Origin: Streptomyces hydrogenans
GTDB lineage: Bacteria; Actinomycetota; Actinomycetes; Streptomycetales; Streptomycetaceae
Direction: 5' to 3'
NCBI RefSeq assembly: GCF_014656075.1
Contig: NZ_BNBS01000091.1
Span: 1-32,552 of the forward strand
Length of the DNA: 32,552 nt
The number at the start of each line of letters is the position of its first letter. Position 1 is the first letter of the stretch. A program made the translations under genes and the position numbers. Positions 7,105 through 14,383 of this stretch are shown here, in pieces. The notes beneath the pieces were generated by a model. The model was not told the origin of the DNA. It did no database searches and saw nothing but the letters and a program-made list of their open reading frames with translations.

Positions 7105-9306
7105 TTACTCCTCGATCGCCTGTGCGGCCTCGCGAGCGGCGTCGGGACCCTGTTCGAGCAGGATCTTGAAGCCTTCCTCGTCCAGAACCGGAACCTTCAG
7201 CTGCATCGCCTTGTCGTACTTGGAACCCGGGTTCTCCCCCACCACGACGAAGGAGGTCTTCTTCGAAACGGAACCGGTGACCTTCGCTCCGCGGCTCTGG
7301 AGCGATTCTTTTGCGCCATCCCGGGTGAACTGTTCCAGGGTGCCGGTCACGACGACCGTCAGGCCCTCCAGCGGGCGCGGCCCCTCGTCCTCCCCGGCGC
7401 CCTCGTCCTCCAGGGCGACTCCCGCGGCGCGCCACTTCCGCACGATCTCGCGGTGCCACTCCTCGGCGAACCACTGCTTCACGGCGGTGGCGATGATGCC
7501 GCCGACGCCGTCGACCGCGGCCAGCTCCTCCTCGGTGGCCTGCTCGATCCGCTCCAGGGAGCGGAACTCGCGGGCGAGCGCCTCGGCGGCGACGGGGCCG
7601 ACGTGGCGGATGGAGAGGCCGTTGATGAAGCGGGCGAGCGGGCGGGTCTTGGCCGCGGCGATGTGCTCCAGCATGGCGAGCGCGTTCTTCTTCGGCTCGC
7701 CCTTCTGGTTGGCGAAGACGGTGACGATCTTCGGTTCGCCGGTCTTCGGGTCCCGCTTGGGCAGCCCGGAGTCGGCGTCGAGGACGTACGCCTTGACCGG
7801 CAGGAGCTGCTCGATGGTGAGGTCGAAGAGGTCGCCCTCGTCGGTGAGCGGCGGCTCGGCCGGTTCGAGGGGCCGGGTGAGGGCGGCGGCGGCCACCGCG
7901 CCGAAGTTCTCGATGTCCAGGCACTGGCGGCCGGCGAGGAACTCGACCCGCTCGCGCAGCTGGGCCGGGCAGGTCCGGGCGTTCGGACAGCGGAGGTCGA
8001 TGTCGCCCTCCTTCATCGGCTTCAGCGCCGTGCCGCACTCGGGGCACTCGGCCGGCATCACGAACTCCCGCTCGGTGCCGTCCCGCAGGTCGACGACCGG
8101 GCCGAGGATCTCGGGGATGACGTCGCCGGCCTTGCGGAGCACCACGGTGTCGCCGATGAGGACGCCCTTGGCCTTCACCACCTCCTGGTTGTGGAGGGTG
8201 GCGAACTCGACCTCGGAGCCGGCCACGGTGACCGGCTCGACCTGGGCGTAGGGGGTGACGCGGCCGGTGCGGCCGACGCCGACCTTGATGTCGACGAGCT
8301 TGGTGTTGACCTCCTCCGGCGCGTACTTCCAGGCGATGGCCCAGCGCGGGGCGCGCGCGGTGGAGCCGAGCCGGCCCTGGAGGGGGATCTCGTCGAGCTT
8401 GACGACGACGCCGTCGATCTCGTGGGCGACGGAGTGGCGGTTCTCGCCGTAGTACGCGACGAACTCGCGGACCTCGGGGAGGGAGCCGACCACCTTGTTG
8501 TGCGTGGAGGTGGGCAGGCCCCACCCGCGCAGCAGCTCGTACGCCTGCGAGAGCCGGGTGATCTCGAAGCCCTCGCGGGCGCCGATGCCGTGGACCACCA
8601 TGTGGAGCGGGCGGGTGGCGGTGACCTTCGGGTCCTTCTGGCGCAGCGAGCCGGCGGCGGCGTTGCGCGGGTTGGCGAAGGGCTTGTCGCCGGCCTCCAC
8701 CAGGCGGGCGTTGAGCGCCTCGAACGCCTCCATCGGGAAGTAGACCTCGCCGCGGATCTCGACGAGCTCCGGGATCCGGTCGCCGGTGAGGCGCTCGGGG
8801 ATGTCGGCGATCGTCCGCACGTTGGGCGTGATGTCCTCGCCGGTGCGGCCGTCGCCGCGGGTGGCGGCGCGGGTGAGCCGGCCGTGCTCGTAGGTGAGGT
8901 TGACGGCGAGGCCGTCGACCTTGAGCTCGCACAGGAAGTGGAAGTCGGGGGTGCCGACGTCCCGGGCGACGCGCTCGGCCCAGGTCGCCAGCTCCTCGTC
9001 GTCGAAGGCGTTGTCCAGCGAGAGCATGCGCTCGCGGTGCTCGACGGCGGTGAAGTCCGTCTCGTACTGCCCCGCCACCTTCTGGGTCGGCGAGTCGGGC
9101 GTGCGCAGCTCCGGGTACTCCTCCTCCAGCGCCTCCACGGCGCGCAGGAGCGTGTCGAACTCCGCGTCGCTGACGACCGGTTGGTCCTTCACGTAGTACC
9201 GGAAGCGGTGCTCCTCGACCTGCTCGGCCAGCTGGGCGTGCTTCTCCCGTGCCTCGGCGGGCACGACCGCCTCCCCGCCGGGCAGGGCCCCCTGTTCGAC
9301 TGCCAC
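7105..9306 (-). CDS. ligA: NAD-dependent DNA ligase LigA
   Basis: The essential replicative ligase that seals nicks using NAD+. It has 733 residues and begins with GTG at 9306. The order is domain Ia (YYVKDQPVVSDAEFD), the adenylation domain with nucleophile K129 in KVDG, the GDGRTGEDIT motif, the OB fold, a four-cysteine zinc finger (CPECG...CPNARTCPAQ), helix-hairpin-helix repeats and a C-terminal BRCT domain (LEGLTVVVTGTLEQF). All domains are intact. The HhH region carries an extra segment (about VKAYVLDADSGLPKRD through QKGEPKKNA) that is absent from E. coli LigA. It is the last gene of the LOG-SDR-methionine synthase-ligA series, 33 nt after its neighbour's stop. Confidence 0.97.
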   Translation of the reverse strand: MAVEQGALPGGEAVVPAEAREKHAQLAEQVEEHRFRYYVKDQPVVSDAEFDTLLRAVEALEEEYPELRTPDSPTQKVAGQYETDFTAVEHRERMLSLDNAFDDEELATWAERVARDVGTPDFHFLCELKVDGLAVNLTYEHGRLTRAATRGDGRTGEDITPNVRTIADIPERLTGDRIPELVEIRGEVYFPMEAFEALNARLVEAGDKPFANPRNAAAGSLRQKDPKVTATRPLHMVVHGIGAREGFEITRLSQAYELLRGWGLPTSTHNKVVGSLPEVREFVAYYGENRHSVAHEIDGVVVKLDEIPLQGRLGSTARAPRWAIAWKYAPEEVNTKLVDIKVGVGRTGRVTPYAQVEPVTVAGSEVEFATLHNQEVVKAKGVLIGDTVVLRKAGDVIPEILGPVVDLRDGTEREFVMPAECPECGTALKPMKEGDIDLRCPNARTCPAQLRERVEFLAGRQCLDIENFGAVAAAALTRPLEPAEPPLTDEGDLFDLTIEQLLPVKAYVLDADSGLPKRDPKTGEPKIVTVFANQKGEPKKNALAMLEHIAAAKTRPLARFINGLSIRHVGPVAAEALAREFRSLERIEQATEEELAAVDGVGGIIATAVKQWFAEEWHREIVRKWRAAGVALEDEGAGEDEGPRPLEGLTVVVTGTLEQFTRDGAKESLQSRGAKVTGSVSKKTSFVVVGENPGSKYDKAMQLKVPVLDEEGFKILLEQGPDAAREAAQAIEE

Positions 9307-9339
9307 CTTCGTCCGTCCTCCCGTGCCTTCAGAACCCGG

Positions 9340-10338
9340 TCACTCTGGGTTGTCCGCGAGCGATCTCGCCGCCCGGGCGCAGTGGGCGAGCGCCGCCCGG
9401 GCGTACGCGGGCGAGGCGCCGGCCAGCCCGCACGTCGGGGTGACGACCACGGACTCGGCGAGAGTCCCCGGATTCAGCCCCAGCCTGCGCCACAGCGTCC
9501 TGACACCCATGACGCTACCGCCCGGGTCGGACAATGCGGTGTCGGTGGACGGCACCACACCGGCGAAGAGCTTCGTGCCGGCCTCCACGGCCTCGCCGAT
9601 CGGCTCCTCGTCACGTTCGGTGAGCAGCCCGAAGTCGAACGAGACGCCGGCGGCCCCGGCCCTGCGCAGCAGCGCGAAGGGGACTCCGGGGGCGCAGGAG
9701 TGGACGGTCACGGGCCCGTCGTGGACGGCGATCACGTCCCGCAGGGCGGCCTCGACGACCTGCCGGTCGACGGCCCGGTGGGTGCGGTAGCCGCTGGCCG
9801 TCCGGATCTGTCCGAGGAGGACGGAGGTGAGGGAGGGTTCGTCGAGCTGGAGCACGATCCGGGCGCCGGGGACGCGCTTGGCGAGGTCGGCGAGGTGCGC
9901 GCGCAGGCCCTCGGCGAGGGAGGCGGCGAGGTCGCGGCAGGCGCCGGGGTCGCCCAGGGCGGCCTCTCCGCCGCGCAGTTCGAGGGCGGCGGAGAGGGTC
10001 CACGGGCCGACGGCCTGGACCTTGAGCGGCCCTTCGTACCCCTGGGTGAACTCCTCCAGGGCGTCGAGGTCCTCGCCGAGCCAGGAGCGGGCGCGGCGGG
10101 TGTCGCGGCCGGGCCGGTCGCTGATCCGCCAGCCGCTGGGCTCCACGTGCGCGTAGAGGTCGACGAGCATCCCGAGGGTGCGGCCGATCATGTCGGCGCC
10201 GGGGCCCCGGGCGGGCAGCTCGGCGAGGAAGGGGAAGTCCTCGAAGGAGCCGGTGACGGTCTTGGCGGCCTCGCGGGCGTCGCCGCCGGGCAGGGACCCG
10301 ACGCCGGTGGCGGGGCCCCACTGCGGAGTGTCGTTCAT
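9340..10338 (-). CDS. Cobalamin-independent methionine synthase, short MetE-like form
   Basis: A 332-residue protein corresponding to only the C-terminal catalytic barrel of MetE (full MetE is ~750 residues). Zinc and thiol chemistry residues are visible: H213 and C215 in VTVHSCAPG and C303 in VTPTCGLAG. LQLDEPSL (164-171) is the usual acidic loop. N-terminal GVGSLPGGD is typical of this family. The physiological methyl donor of short MetE-like proteins is often unknown, so the general name methionine synthase is safer than MetE. ATG 10338 lies 5 nt after the SDR stop, so the two are probably co-transcribed and run on into ligA. Confidence 0.85.
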   Translation of the reverse strand: MNDTPQWGPATGVGSLPGGDAREAAKTVTGSFEDFPFLAELPARGPGADMIGRTLGMLVDLYAHVEPSGWRISDRPGRDTRRARSWLGEDLDALEEFTQGYEGPLKVQAVGPWTLSAALELRGGEAALGDPGACRDLAASLAEGLRAHLADLAKRVPGARIVLQLDEPSLTSVLLGQIRTASGYRTHRAVDRQVVEAALRDVIAVHDGPVTVHSCAPGVPFALLRRAGAAGVSFDFGLLTERDEEPIGEAVEAGTKLFAGVVPSTDTALSDPGGSVMGVRTLWRRLGLNPGTLAESVVVTPTCGLAGASPAYARAALAHCARAARSLADNPE

Positions 10339-10343
10339 GGTTC

Positions 10344-11033
10344 CTACCGCCCCGGACGGACCGTCAGGTCGTTGACCTCGGCGTCGCGCGGCAGGTCGAG
10401 GGCCATGACGATCGTGGTGGCCACGGACTCGGGGTCGATCCAGCGGGCGGGGTCGTACTCCTTGCCCTCCTGCTGGTGCACCTTGGCCTGCATGGGGCTG
10501 GCGGTGCGGCCGGGGTAGACGGAGGTGACCCGGACGCCGTGGGCGTGCTCCTCGTGGCGCAGCGAGTCGGCGAGGGCCTTGAGACCGTGCTTGGAGGCGG
10601 CGTACGCGCCCCACTCGGCGTGCGCGTTCAGTCCGGCGCCGGAGTTCACGAAGAGGACGTGGCCCTGGGTGAGGCGGAGCTGCGGCAGGAAGTGCCGGGT
10701 GAGCTCGGCGGGGGCCACCAGGTTCACGTTGAGCTGGTGGTGCCACGCCTTGGGCGTCAGCTCCCCCACGGTGCCGAGGTCGACGACGCCCGCGACGTGC
10801 AGCAGCGAGTCCACCCGGTCGGGCAGGCTCTGGTGGGAGAACGCCCAGGAGAGCCGGTCCGGGTCCGCCAGGTCCCCGACGAGCGTCCGCGCGCCGGGGA
10901 ACTCCGCCGCCAGCTCCTTCGCCCGCCCCGCGTCGCGCGCGTGCAGCACGAGTTCGTCCCCGCGCGCGTGCAGCCGCCGCGCGACGGCGGCGCCGATGCC
11001 GGAACCGGCCCCGGTGATCACATGAGTAGCCAT
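10344..11033 (-). CDS. SDR family short-chain dehydrogenase/reductase
   Basis: A 229-residue classical SDR. The nucleotide-binding motif TGAGSGIG (7-14), the catalytic serine S131 (VNSGAG) and Y144-x3-K148 (YAASK) are all present, so it should be active with NAD(P)H. Substrate unknown. I chose ATG 11033 because it gives the standard N-terminus (MATHVITGAG); an in-frame ATG at 11042 would add three residues (MVP). The start lies 16 nt downstream of the LOG gene's stop, and methionine synthase follows after 5 nt, consistent with one operon. Confidence 0.88.
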   Translation of the reverse strand: MATHVITGAGSGIGAAVARRLHARGDELVLHARDAGRAKELAAEFPGARTLVGDLADPDRLSWAFSHQSLPDRVDSLLHVAGVVDLGTVGELTPKAWHHQLNVNLVAPAELTRHFLPQLRLTQGHVLFVNSGAGLNAHAEWGAYAASKHGLKALADSLRHEEHAHGVRVTSVYPGRTASPMQAKVHQQEGKEYDPARWIDPESVATTIVMALDLPRDAEVNDLTVRPGR

Positions 11034-11049
11034 GGGCACCATGGTCCCA

Positions 11050-11589
11050 TCAGCGGGCGGCGATCTCGCTCTCCAGGTGGGCGAGGGCCGTGCGGCCGTC
11101 CTCGGCGAAGAAGGCGAGGTCGACGAGGGGGCGGGGGAGGAAGCCCTCGTCCTCCATGCGCTGGAACTGGGTCTTGAGGCCGTCGTAGAAGCCGGCGGTG
11201 TTGAGGACGACGACGGGCTTGGCGTGCTTGCCGTGCTTCTTGAGCTCCAGGATCTCGGTGGCCTCGTCGAGGGTGCCGGTGCCGCCGACCATGACGACGA
11301 TCGCGTCGGACTTGGCGAGGAGGAGCGCCTTCCGTTCGGCGAGGTCCTTGGTGATGGTCATCTCGTCCGCCCGCGCCCGGGCCTTGGCGGCGAGGAAGTC
11401 GACGGAGACGCCGACGAGACGGCCGCCGGCCTCCTGGACGCCGTCCGCGACGACCTTCATCAGGCCGGTGTCGGAGCCGCCCCACACGAGGGTGTGGCCG
11501 GCCTTGCCGAGGAGGCCGGCGAACTCGCGGGCGGGGGCGGTGTAGCGCTCGTCGAGGTCGGCGGCGGAGAGGAAGACGCAGATGTTCAT
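11050..11589 (-). CDS. LOG/TIGR00730-family Rossmann-fold protein
   Basis: A 179-residue protein of the family that includes cytokinin-activating LOG phosphoribohydrolases and lysine-decarboxylase-like proteins. The pattern GGTGTLDEATE (102-112) matches the GGxGTxxE catalytic/phosphate motif, and R86-K87 in AERKALL corresponds to the conserved Arg-Lys. The usual Pro before GG is replaced by Val (MVGGTGT). Bacterial members release the base from nucleoside 5'-monophosphates; the true substrate here is unknown. It is probably the first gene of the unit leading to ligA. A -10-like TACGGT only 6 nt before the ATG suggests a leaderless mRNA, although GGTGGCGG might act as a weak ribosome-binding site. 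Confidence 0.82.
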   Translation of the reverse strand: MNICVFLSAADLDERYTAPAREFAGLLGKAGHTLVWGGSDTGLMKVVADGVQEAGGRLVGVSVDFLAAKARARADEMTITKDLAERKALLLAKSDAIVVMVGGTGTLDEATEILELKKHGKHAKPVVVLNTAGFYDGLKTQFQRMEDEGFLPRPLVDLAFFAEDGRTALAHLESEIAAR

Positions 11590-11595
11590 GCCGCC

Positions 11596-11601
11596 ACCGT
11601 A
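11596..11601 (-). promoter_or_regulatory. Possible -10 box giving a leaderless LOG-family transcript
   Basis: The minus strand reads TACGGT, then GGCGGC, then the ATG at 11589. Transcription would start at or next to the start codon. No clear -35 is seen. Inference only. Confidence 0.3.
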
Positions 11602-11706
11602 GGGCACGACCCTTCGCGCACGGCTCTGACCTGTGCGTTCCAAGATTCTTCGGGAATTCCGGGGCCGCGGCGATGAGTTCCGGCGCGTCCTTCGGTCTGC
11701 CCTGCC

Positions 11707-12294
11707 ATGGACGAGGTGAAGACGGTCGTGTCGCGGGACGGGACGACGATCGCGTACGCGCGGTACGGGGTGGGGGCGGCGGACGGGCCCGCCGTGGTGC
11801 TGGTGGGCGGGGCCGGGGCCGCGGGGGACGGTGAGGCGCCGCTCGCCCGGCTGCTGGCCCGGAGCTTCCCCGTGTTCGTGTACGGCCGCCGGGGGCGCGA
11901 CGGGAGCGGGTACGCGGTGGAGCGGGAGTTCGAGGACCTGGCGGCGGTGCTCGCGGCGGCGGGTCCCGGCGCGGCGGTGCACGGCAGCGGGGCGGGCGGG
12001 TCGCTCGCGCTGGCCGCGCCGGCGGCGGGGGTGCCGAGGGCGGCGGTGTCGGTGTTCGAGCCGCCGTGCGAGGCGCTGGGGTCGCTTCCGGAGGTCCACG
12101 CGCGCGTGCTGGTGGTCGACGGGGGCGCGAGTCCCGCGCCGGTGCGGCGGGCGGCCAGGGAGCTGTCGGCGCTGCTGCCGCGGGCCCGGCACCGGACGCT
12201 GACGGGCCAGACCCACGAGGTGGCGCCGCACGTGCTGGCGCCGGTCCTCGCGGAGTTCGTGGCGGAGGTCGCGGAGTCGGCCGGGCCCGTGTGA
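11707..12294 (+). CDS. Small alpha/beta-hydrolase-like protein lacking the nucleophile serine
   Basis: A 195-residue protein with the start of an alpha/beta-hydrolase fold: a first strand VSRDGTTIAYARYG, the oxyanion-hole region VVLVGGAGAAGDG and a C-terminal histidine in GQTHEVAPHVL. It is shorter than typical members (~260) and seems to lack most of the cap. The nucleophile elbow reads HGSGAGG (92-98); aligned with GxSxGG, the serine position is G95. It may therefore be inactive or use S94 in a shifted elbow. No substrate can be named. The gene is divergent from the LOG gene and convergent with mnmA. Confidence 0.7.
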   Translation: MDEVKTVVSRDGTTIAYARYGVGAADGPAVVLVGGAGAAGDGEAPLARLLARSFPVFVYGRRGRDGSGYAVEREFEDLAAVLAAAGPGAAVHGSGAGGSLALAAPAAGVPRAAVSVFEPPCEALGSLPEVHARVLVVDGGASPAPVRRAARELSALLPRARHRTLTGQTHEVAPHVLAPVLAEFVAEVAESAGPV

Positions 12295-12303
12295 GCCGGG
12301 CCG

Positions 12304-12333
12304 CCCCGCGCCCGTCAGAGCGAGGGCGCGGGG
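12304..12333. terminator. Possible terminator between the hydrolase-like gene and mnmA
   Basis: A 10-bp G/C inverted repeat (12304-12313 with 12324-12333) with a 10-nt loop between two convergent genes. It overlaps the last codons of mnmA, so its sequence is partly constrained by coding. Confidence 0.45.
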
Positions 12334-13442
12334 GCCGTGCGGCGTACCGTCGTCGCGATGGTCGCGGAGCCGACCACGCGGGTGCCGTCGTAGAGGACGA
12401 TCGCCTGGCCGGGGGCGACGCCGCGGACGGGCTCGTCGAAGGTGACGCGGAGCTCGCCGTCCTCCATCGCCGCGTCGACCGGCGTCTCGCCGCCGTGGGC
12501 GCGGAGCTGGGCGGTGTAGCGGCCGGGACCGGCGGGGGCGGTGCCGCACCAGCGGGGCTTGATGGCGGTGAGCGCGGTGACGTCGAGGGACTCGGCCGGG
12601 CCGACCGTGACCGTGTTGTTCACGGGCGAGATGTCGAGGACGTAGCGGGGCTTGCCGTCGGCGGCCGGGTGGCCGATGCGCAGGCCCTTGCGCTGGCCGA
12701 TGGTGAAGCCGTAGGCGCCCTCGTGGGTGCCGAGCTTGGCGCCCGACTCGTCGACGATGTCGCCCTCCGCCCGGCCCAGGCGGGTCGCGAGGAAGCCCTG
12801 GGTGTCGCCGTCGGCGATGAAGCAGATGTCGTGGCTGTCGGGCTTCTTGGCGACGGCCAGGCCGCGGCGCTCGGCCTCGGCCCGGATCTCGTCCTTGGTG
12901 GTGAGGGTGTCGCCGAGCGGGAAGAGGGCGTGGGCGAGCTGCTGCTCGTCGAGGACGCCGAGGACGTACGACTGGTCCTTGGCCATGTCGGAGGCGCGGT
13001 GCAGCTCGCGGGTGCCGGCCTCGGTGAGGACGACGGTGGCGTAGTGACCGGTGCAGACGGCGTCGAAGCCGAGGGCGAGCGCCTTGTCGAGCAGCGCGGC
13101 GAACTTGATCTTCTCGTTGCAGCGCAGGCACGGGTTGGGCGTGCGGCCGGCCTCGTACTCCGCGACGAAGTCGTCGACGACGTCGGCGCGGAAGCGCTCG
13201 GCGAGGTCCCAGACGTAGAAGGGGATGCCGATGACGTCGGCGGCCCGGCGCGCGTCGCGCGAGTCCTCGATCGTGCAGCAGCCGCGGGCTCCGGTGCGGA
13301 AGGACTGCGGGTTCGCGGAGAGCGCGAGGTGCACGCCGGTGACGTCGTGCCCGGCCTCGACGGCTCGGGCGGCGGCGACGGCGGAGTCGACGCCGCCGGA
13401 CATGGCGGCGAGGACGCGGAGGGGGCGCTGGGTCTGAGTCAT
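12315..13442 (-). CDS. mnmA: tRNA 2-thiouridine(34) synthase MnmA
   Basis: MnmA thiolates the wobble uridine (U34) of Lys, Glu and Gln tRNAs, with ATP activation and sulfur relayed from a cysteine desulfurase. The protein has 375 residues. The PP-loop SGGVDS (15-20), the catalytic cysteine C105 in TPNPCLRC and the second catalytic cysteine C207 in SHDICFIADG are present. The central DQSYVLG and the C-terminal beta-barrel are complete. ATG 13442 follows a GGTAGGG box. A longer frame upstream exists but lies opposite the amidase gene and is not needed. The cysteine desulfurase gene about 1 kb away is the likely sulfur donor. Confidence 0.95.
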   Translation of the reverse strand: MTQTQRPLRVLAAMSGGVDSAVAAARAVEAGHDVTGVHLALSANPQSFRTGARGCCTIEDSRDARRAADVIGIPFYVWDLAERFRADVVDDFVAEYEAGRTPNPCLRCNEKIKFAALLDKALALGFDAVCTGHYATVVLTEAGTRELHRASDMAKDQSYVLGVLDEQQLAHALFPLGDTLTTKDEIRAEAERRGLAVAKKPDSHDICFIADGDTQGFLATRLGRAEGDIVDESGAKLGTHEGAYGFTIGQRKGLRIGHPAADGKPRYVLDISPVNNTVTVGPAESLDVTALTAIKPRWCGTAPAGPGRYTAQLRAHGGETPVDAAMEDGELRVTFDEPVRGVAPGQAIVLYDGTRVVGSATIATTVRRTAPAPSL

Positions 13443-13502
13443 AGCCCTACCAGGGTACGGGGCGGCGGGAACCGCGTGGCCGGGACCGGCGTTCTGGGGA
13501 GC

Positions 13503-14162
13503 ATGGGGAGCGAGAACCGGAAGAAGCGGGGGGTCGGCCGGCGGGCCGTGCTGCTCGGCGGCGGTGCGGCCGTGGTGGGCACGGCGGTGCTGGCGCGCGA
13601 GGAGCTGGCGCGGGCCTGGTGGCGGCTGCCGTGGATGGAGAAGCCGCGGGTCGACGGGGAGCTGGACTACCGGGCGGCCGCGTGGACGGCGGCGCACCAG
13701 GCGAACTCGCGGCGGGCGGACCGGCCGGACGACTACCGGATCGACCGGGTGGTGATCCACGTGGTGCAGGGCAGCTACGCCACCGCCCTGAAGGTCTTCA
13801 AGAACCCGCTGCACGAGGCCGCCACGCACTACGTGGTCGGCAAGGACGGGCGGGTGGCGCAGATGGTGCGGGAGCTCGACGTGGCCTACCACGCGGGGAA
13901 CCGGGACATGAACGAGCGGAGCATCGGCATCGAGCACGAGGGGTTCGTGGACCGGCCGCAGGACTTCACGAAGGCCATGTACGAGGCGTCGGCGCGGCTG
14001 ACGGCGGACATCTGCCGGCGGCACGGGATACCGGTCGACCGGGAGCACATCATCGAGCACGCGGAGGTCGAGGGCACGGACCACACCGATCCCGGCCCGC
14101 ACTGGGACTGGGACCGGTACATGGAGCTGGTCCGCCGGGAGCGGTCGAGGCTTCCGGCGTGA
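13503..14162 (+). CDS. Tat-exported N-acetylmuramoyl-L-alanine amidase (Amidase_2/PGRP-like)
   Basis: A secreted peptidoglycan hydrolase that cuts the MurNAc-L-Ala bond. The 219 residues begin with a twin-arginine signal (GVGRRAVLLGGGAAVVGTAVLA). The Amidase_2 domain has zinc ligands H86 (VVIHVVQG), H186 (IIEHAEV) and D196 (HTDPGP) and catalytic E144 (IGIEHEG), by comparison with AmpD-type enzymes. ATG 13503 gives a compact Tat signal. An in-frame GTG at 13476 would add nine residues and has a better-placed GGCGGGA box, so the start is uncertain. It is transcribed away from mnmA, whose start is only 60 nt away (33 nt if the GTG start is used). Confidence 0.88.
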   Translation: MGSENRKKRGVGRRAVLLGGGAAVVGTAVLAREELARAWWRLPWMEKPRVDGELDYRAAAWTAAHQANSRRADRPDDYRIDRVVIHVVQGSYATALKVFKNPLHEAATHYVVGKDGRVAQMVRELDVAYHAGNRDMNERSIGIEHEGFVDRPQDFTKAMYEASARLTADICRRHGIPVDREHIIEHAEVEGTDHTDPGPHWDWDRYMELVRRERSRLPA

Positions 14163-14179
14163 TCCGGAAGGGGCGGCCC

Positions 14180-14383
14180 AGGGCCTGTCTGACCACGGGC
14201 GTCGGATCAGGCCGGGTCGTCCGGTGCGTGCGATCGGCGTGCGGCCGGGGCGGCCTTGGATGGGGTCTCCCCTGCTCGAGCGAAGCCGAGAGCTCGGGGA
14301 AGGAGCTACTCGGGCGTTTCGGCCGTGCGGCGAGCGTGCGTGCCGGGCGGGCCGGACCCGGCGGGAACGGCCAGACAGGCCCT
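14180..14383. mobile_element. 204-bp foldback (MITE-like) element with 12-bp terminal inverted repeats
   Basis: The perfect 12-bp terminal repeats are AGGGCCTGTCTG (14180-14191) and its complement (14372-14383). Inside, the left arm (about 14216-14255) pairs imperfectly with the right arm (about 14310-14352). Many differences are T/C or G/A changes that would still give G-U pairs in RNA. The centre (about 14269-14300) is a small hairpin around CTCGAGCGAAGCCGAG, a sequence I recall as common between Streptomyces genes. No transposase and no clear target duplication are seen. The right repeat overlaps the TAG stop of the cysteine desulfurase. It could also act as a terminator for the convergent amidase and desulfurase genes. 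The family assignment is inferred. Confidence 0.6.

Noticed and set aside
5062..10518. A plus-strand open frame of over 1800 codons
   Set aside because: It lies antisense to rmdB, ligA and the methionine synthase gene; its Gly/Val/Ala/Glu-rich product is the usual mirror image of high-GC genes, and no known domain is seen.
13443..14102. N-terminal extension of mnmA
   Set aside because: The PP-loop lies right after ATG 13442, and the extension is antisense to the amidase gene.
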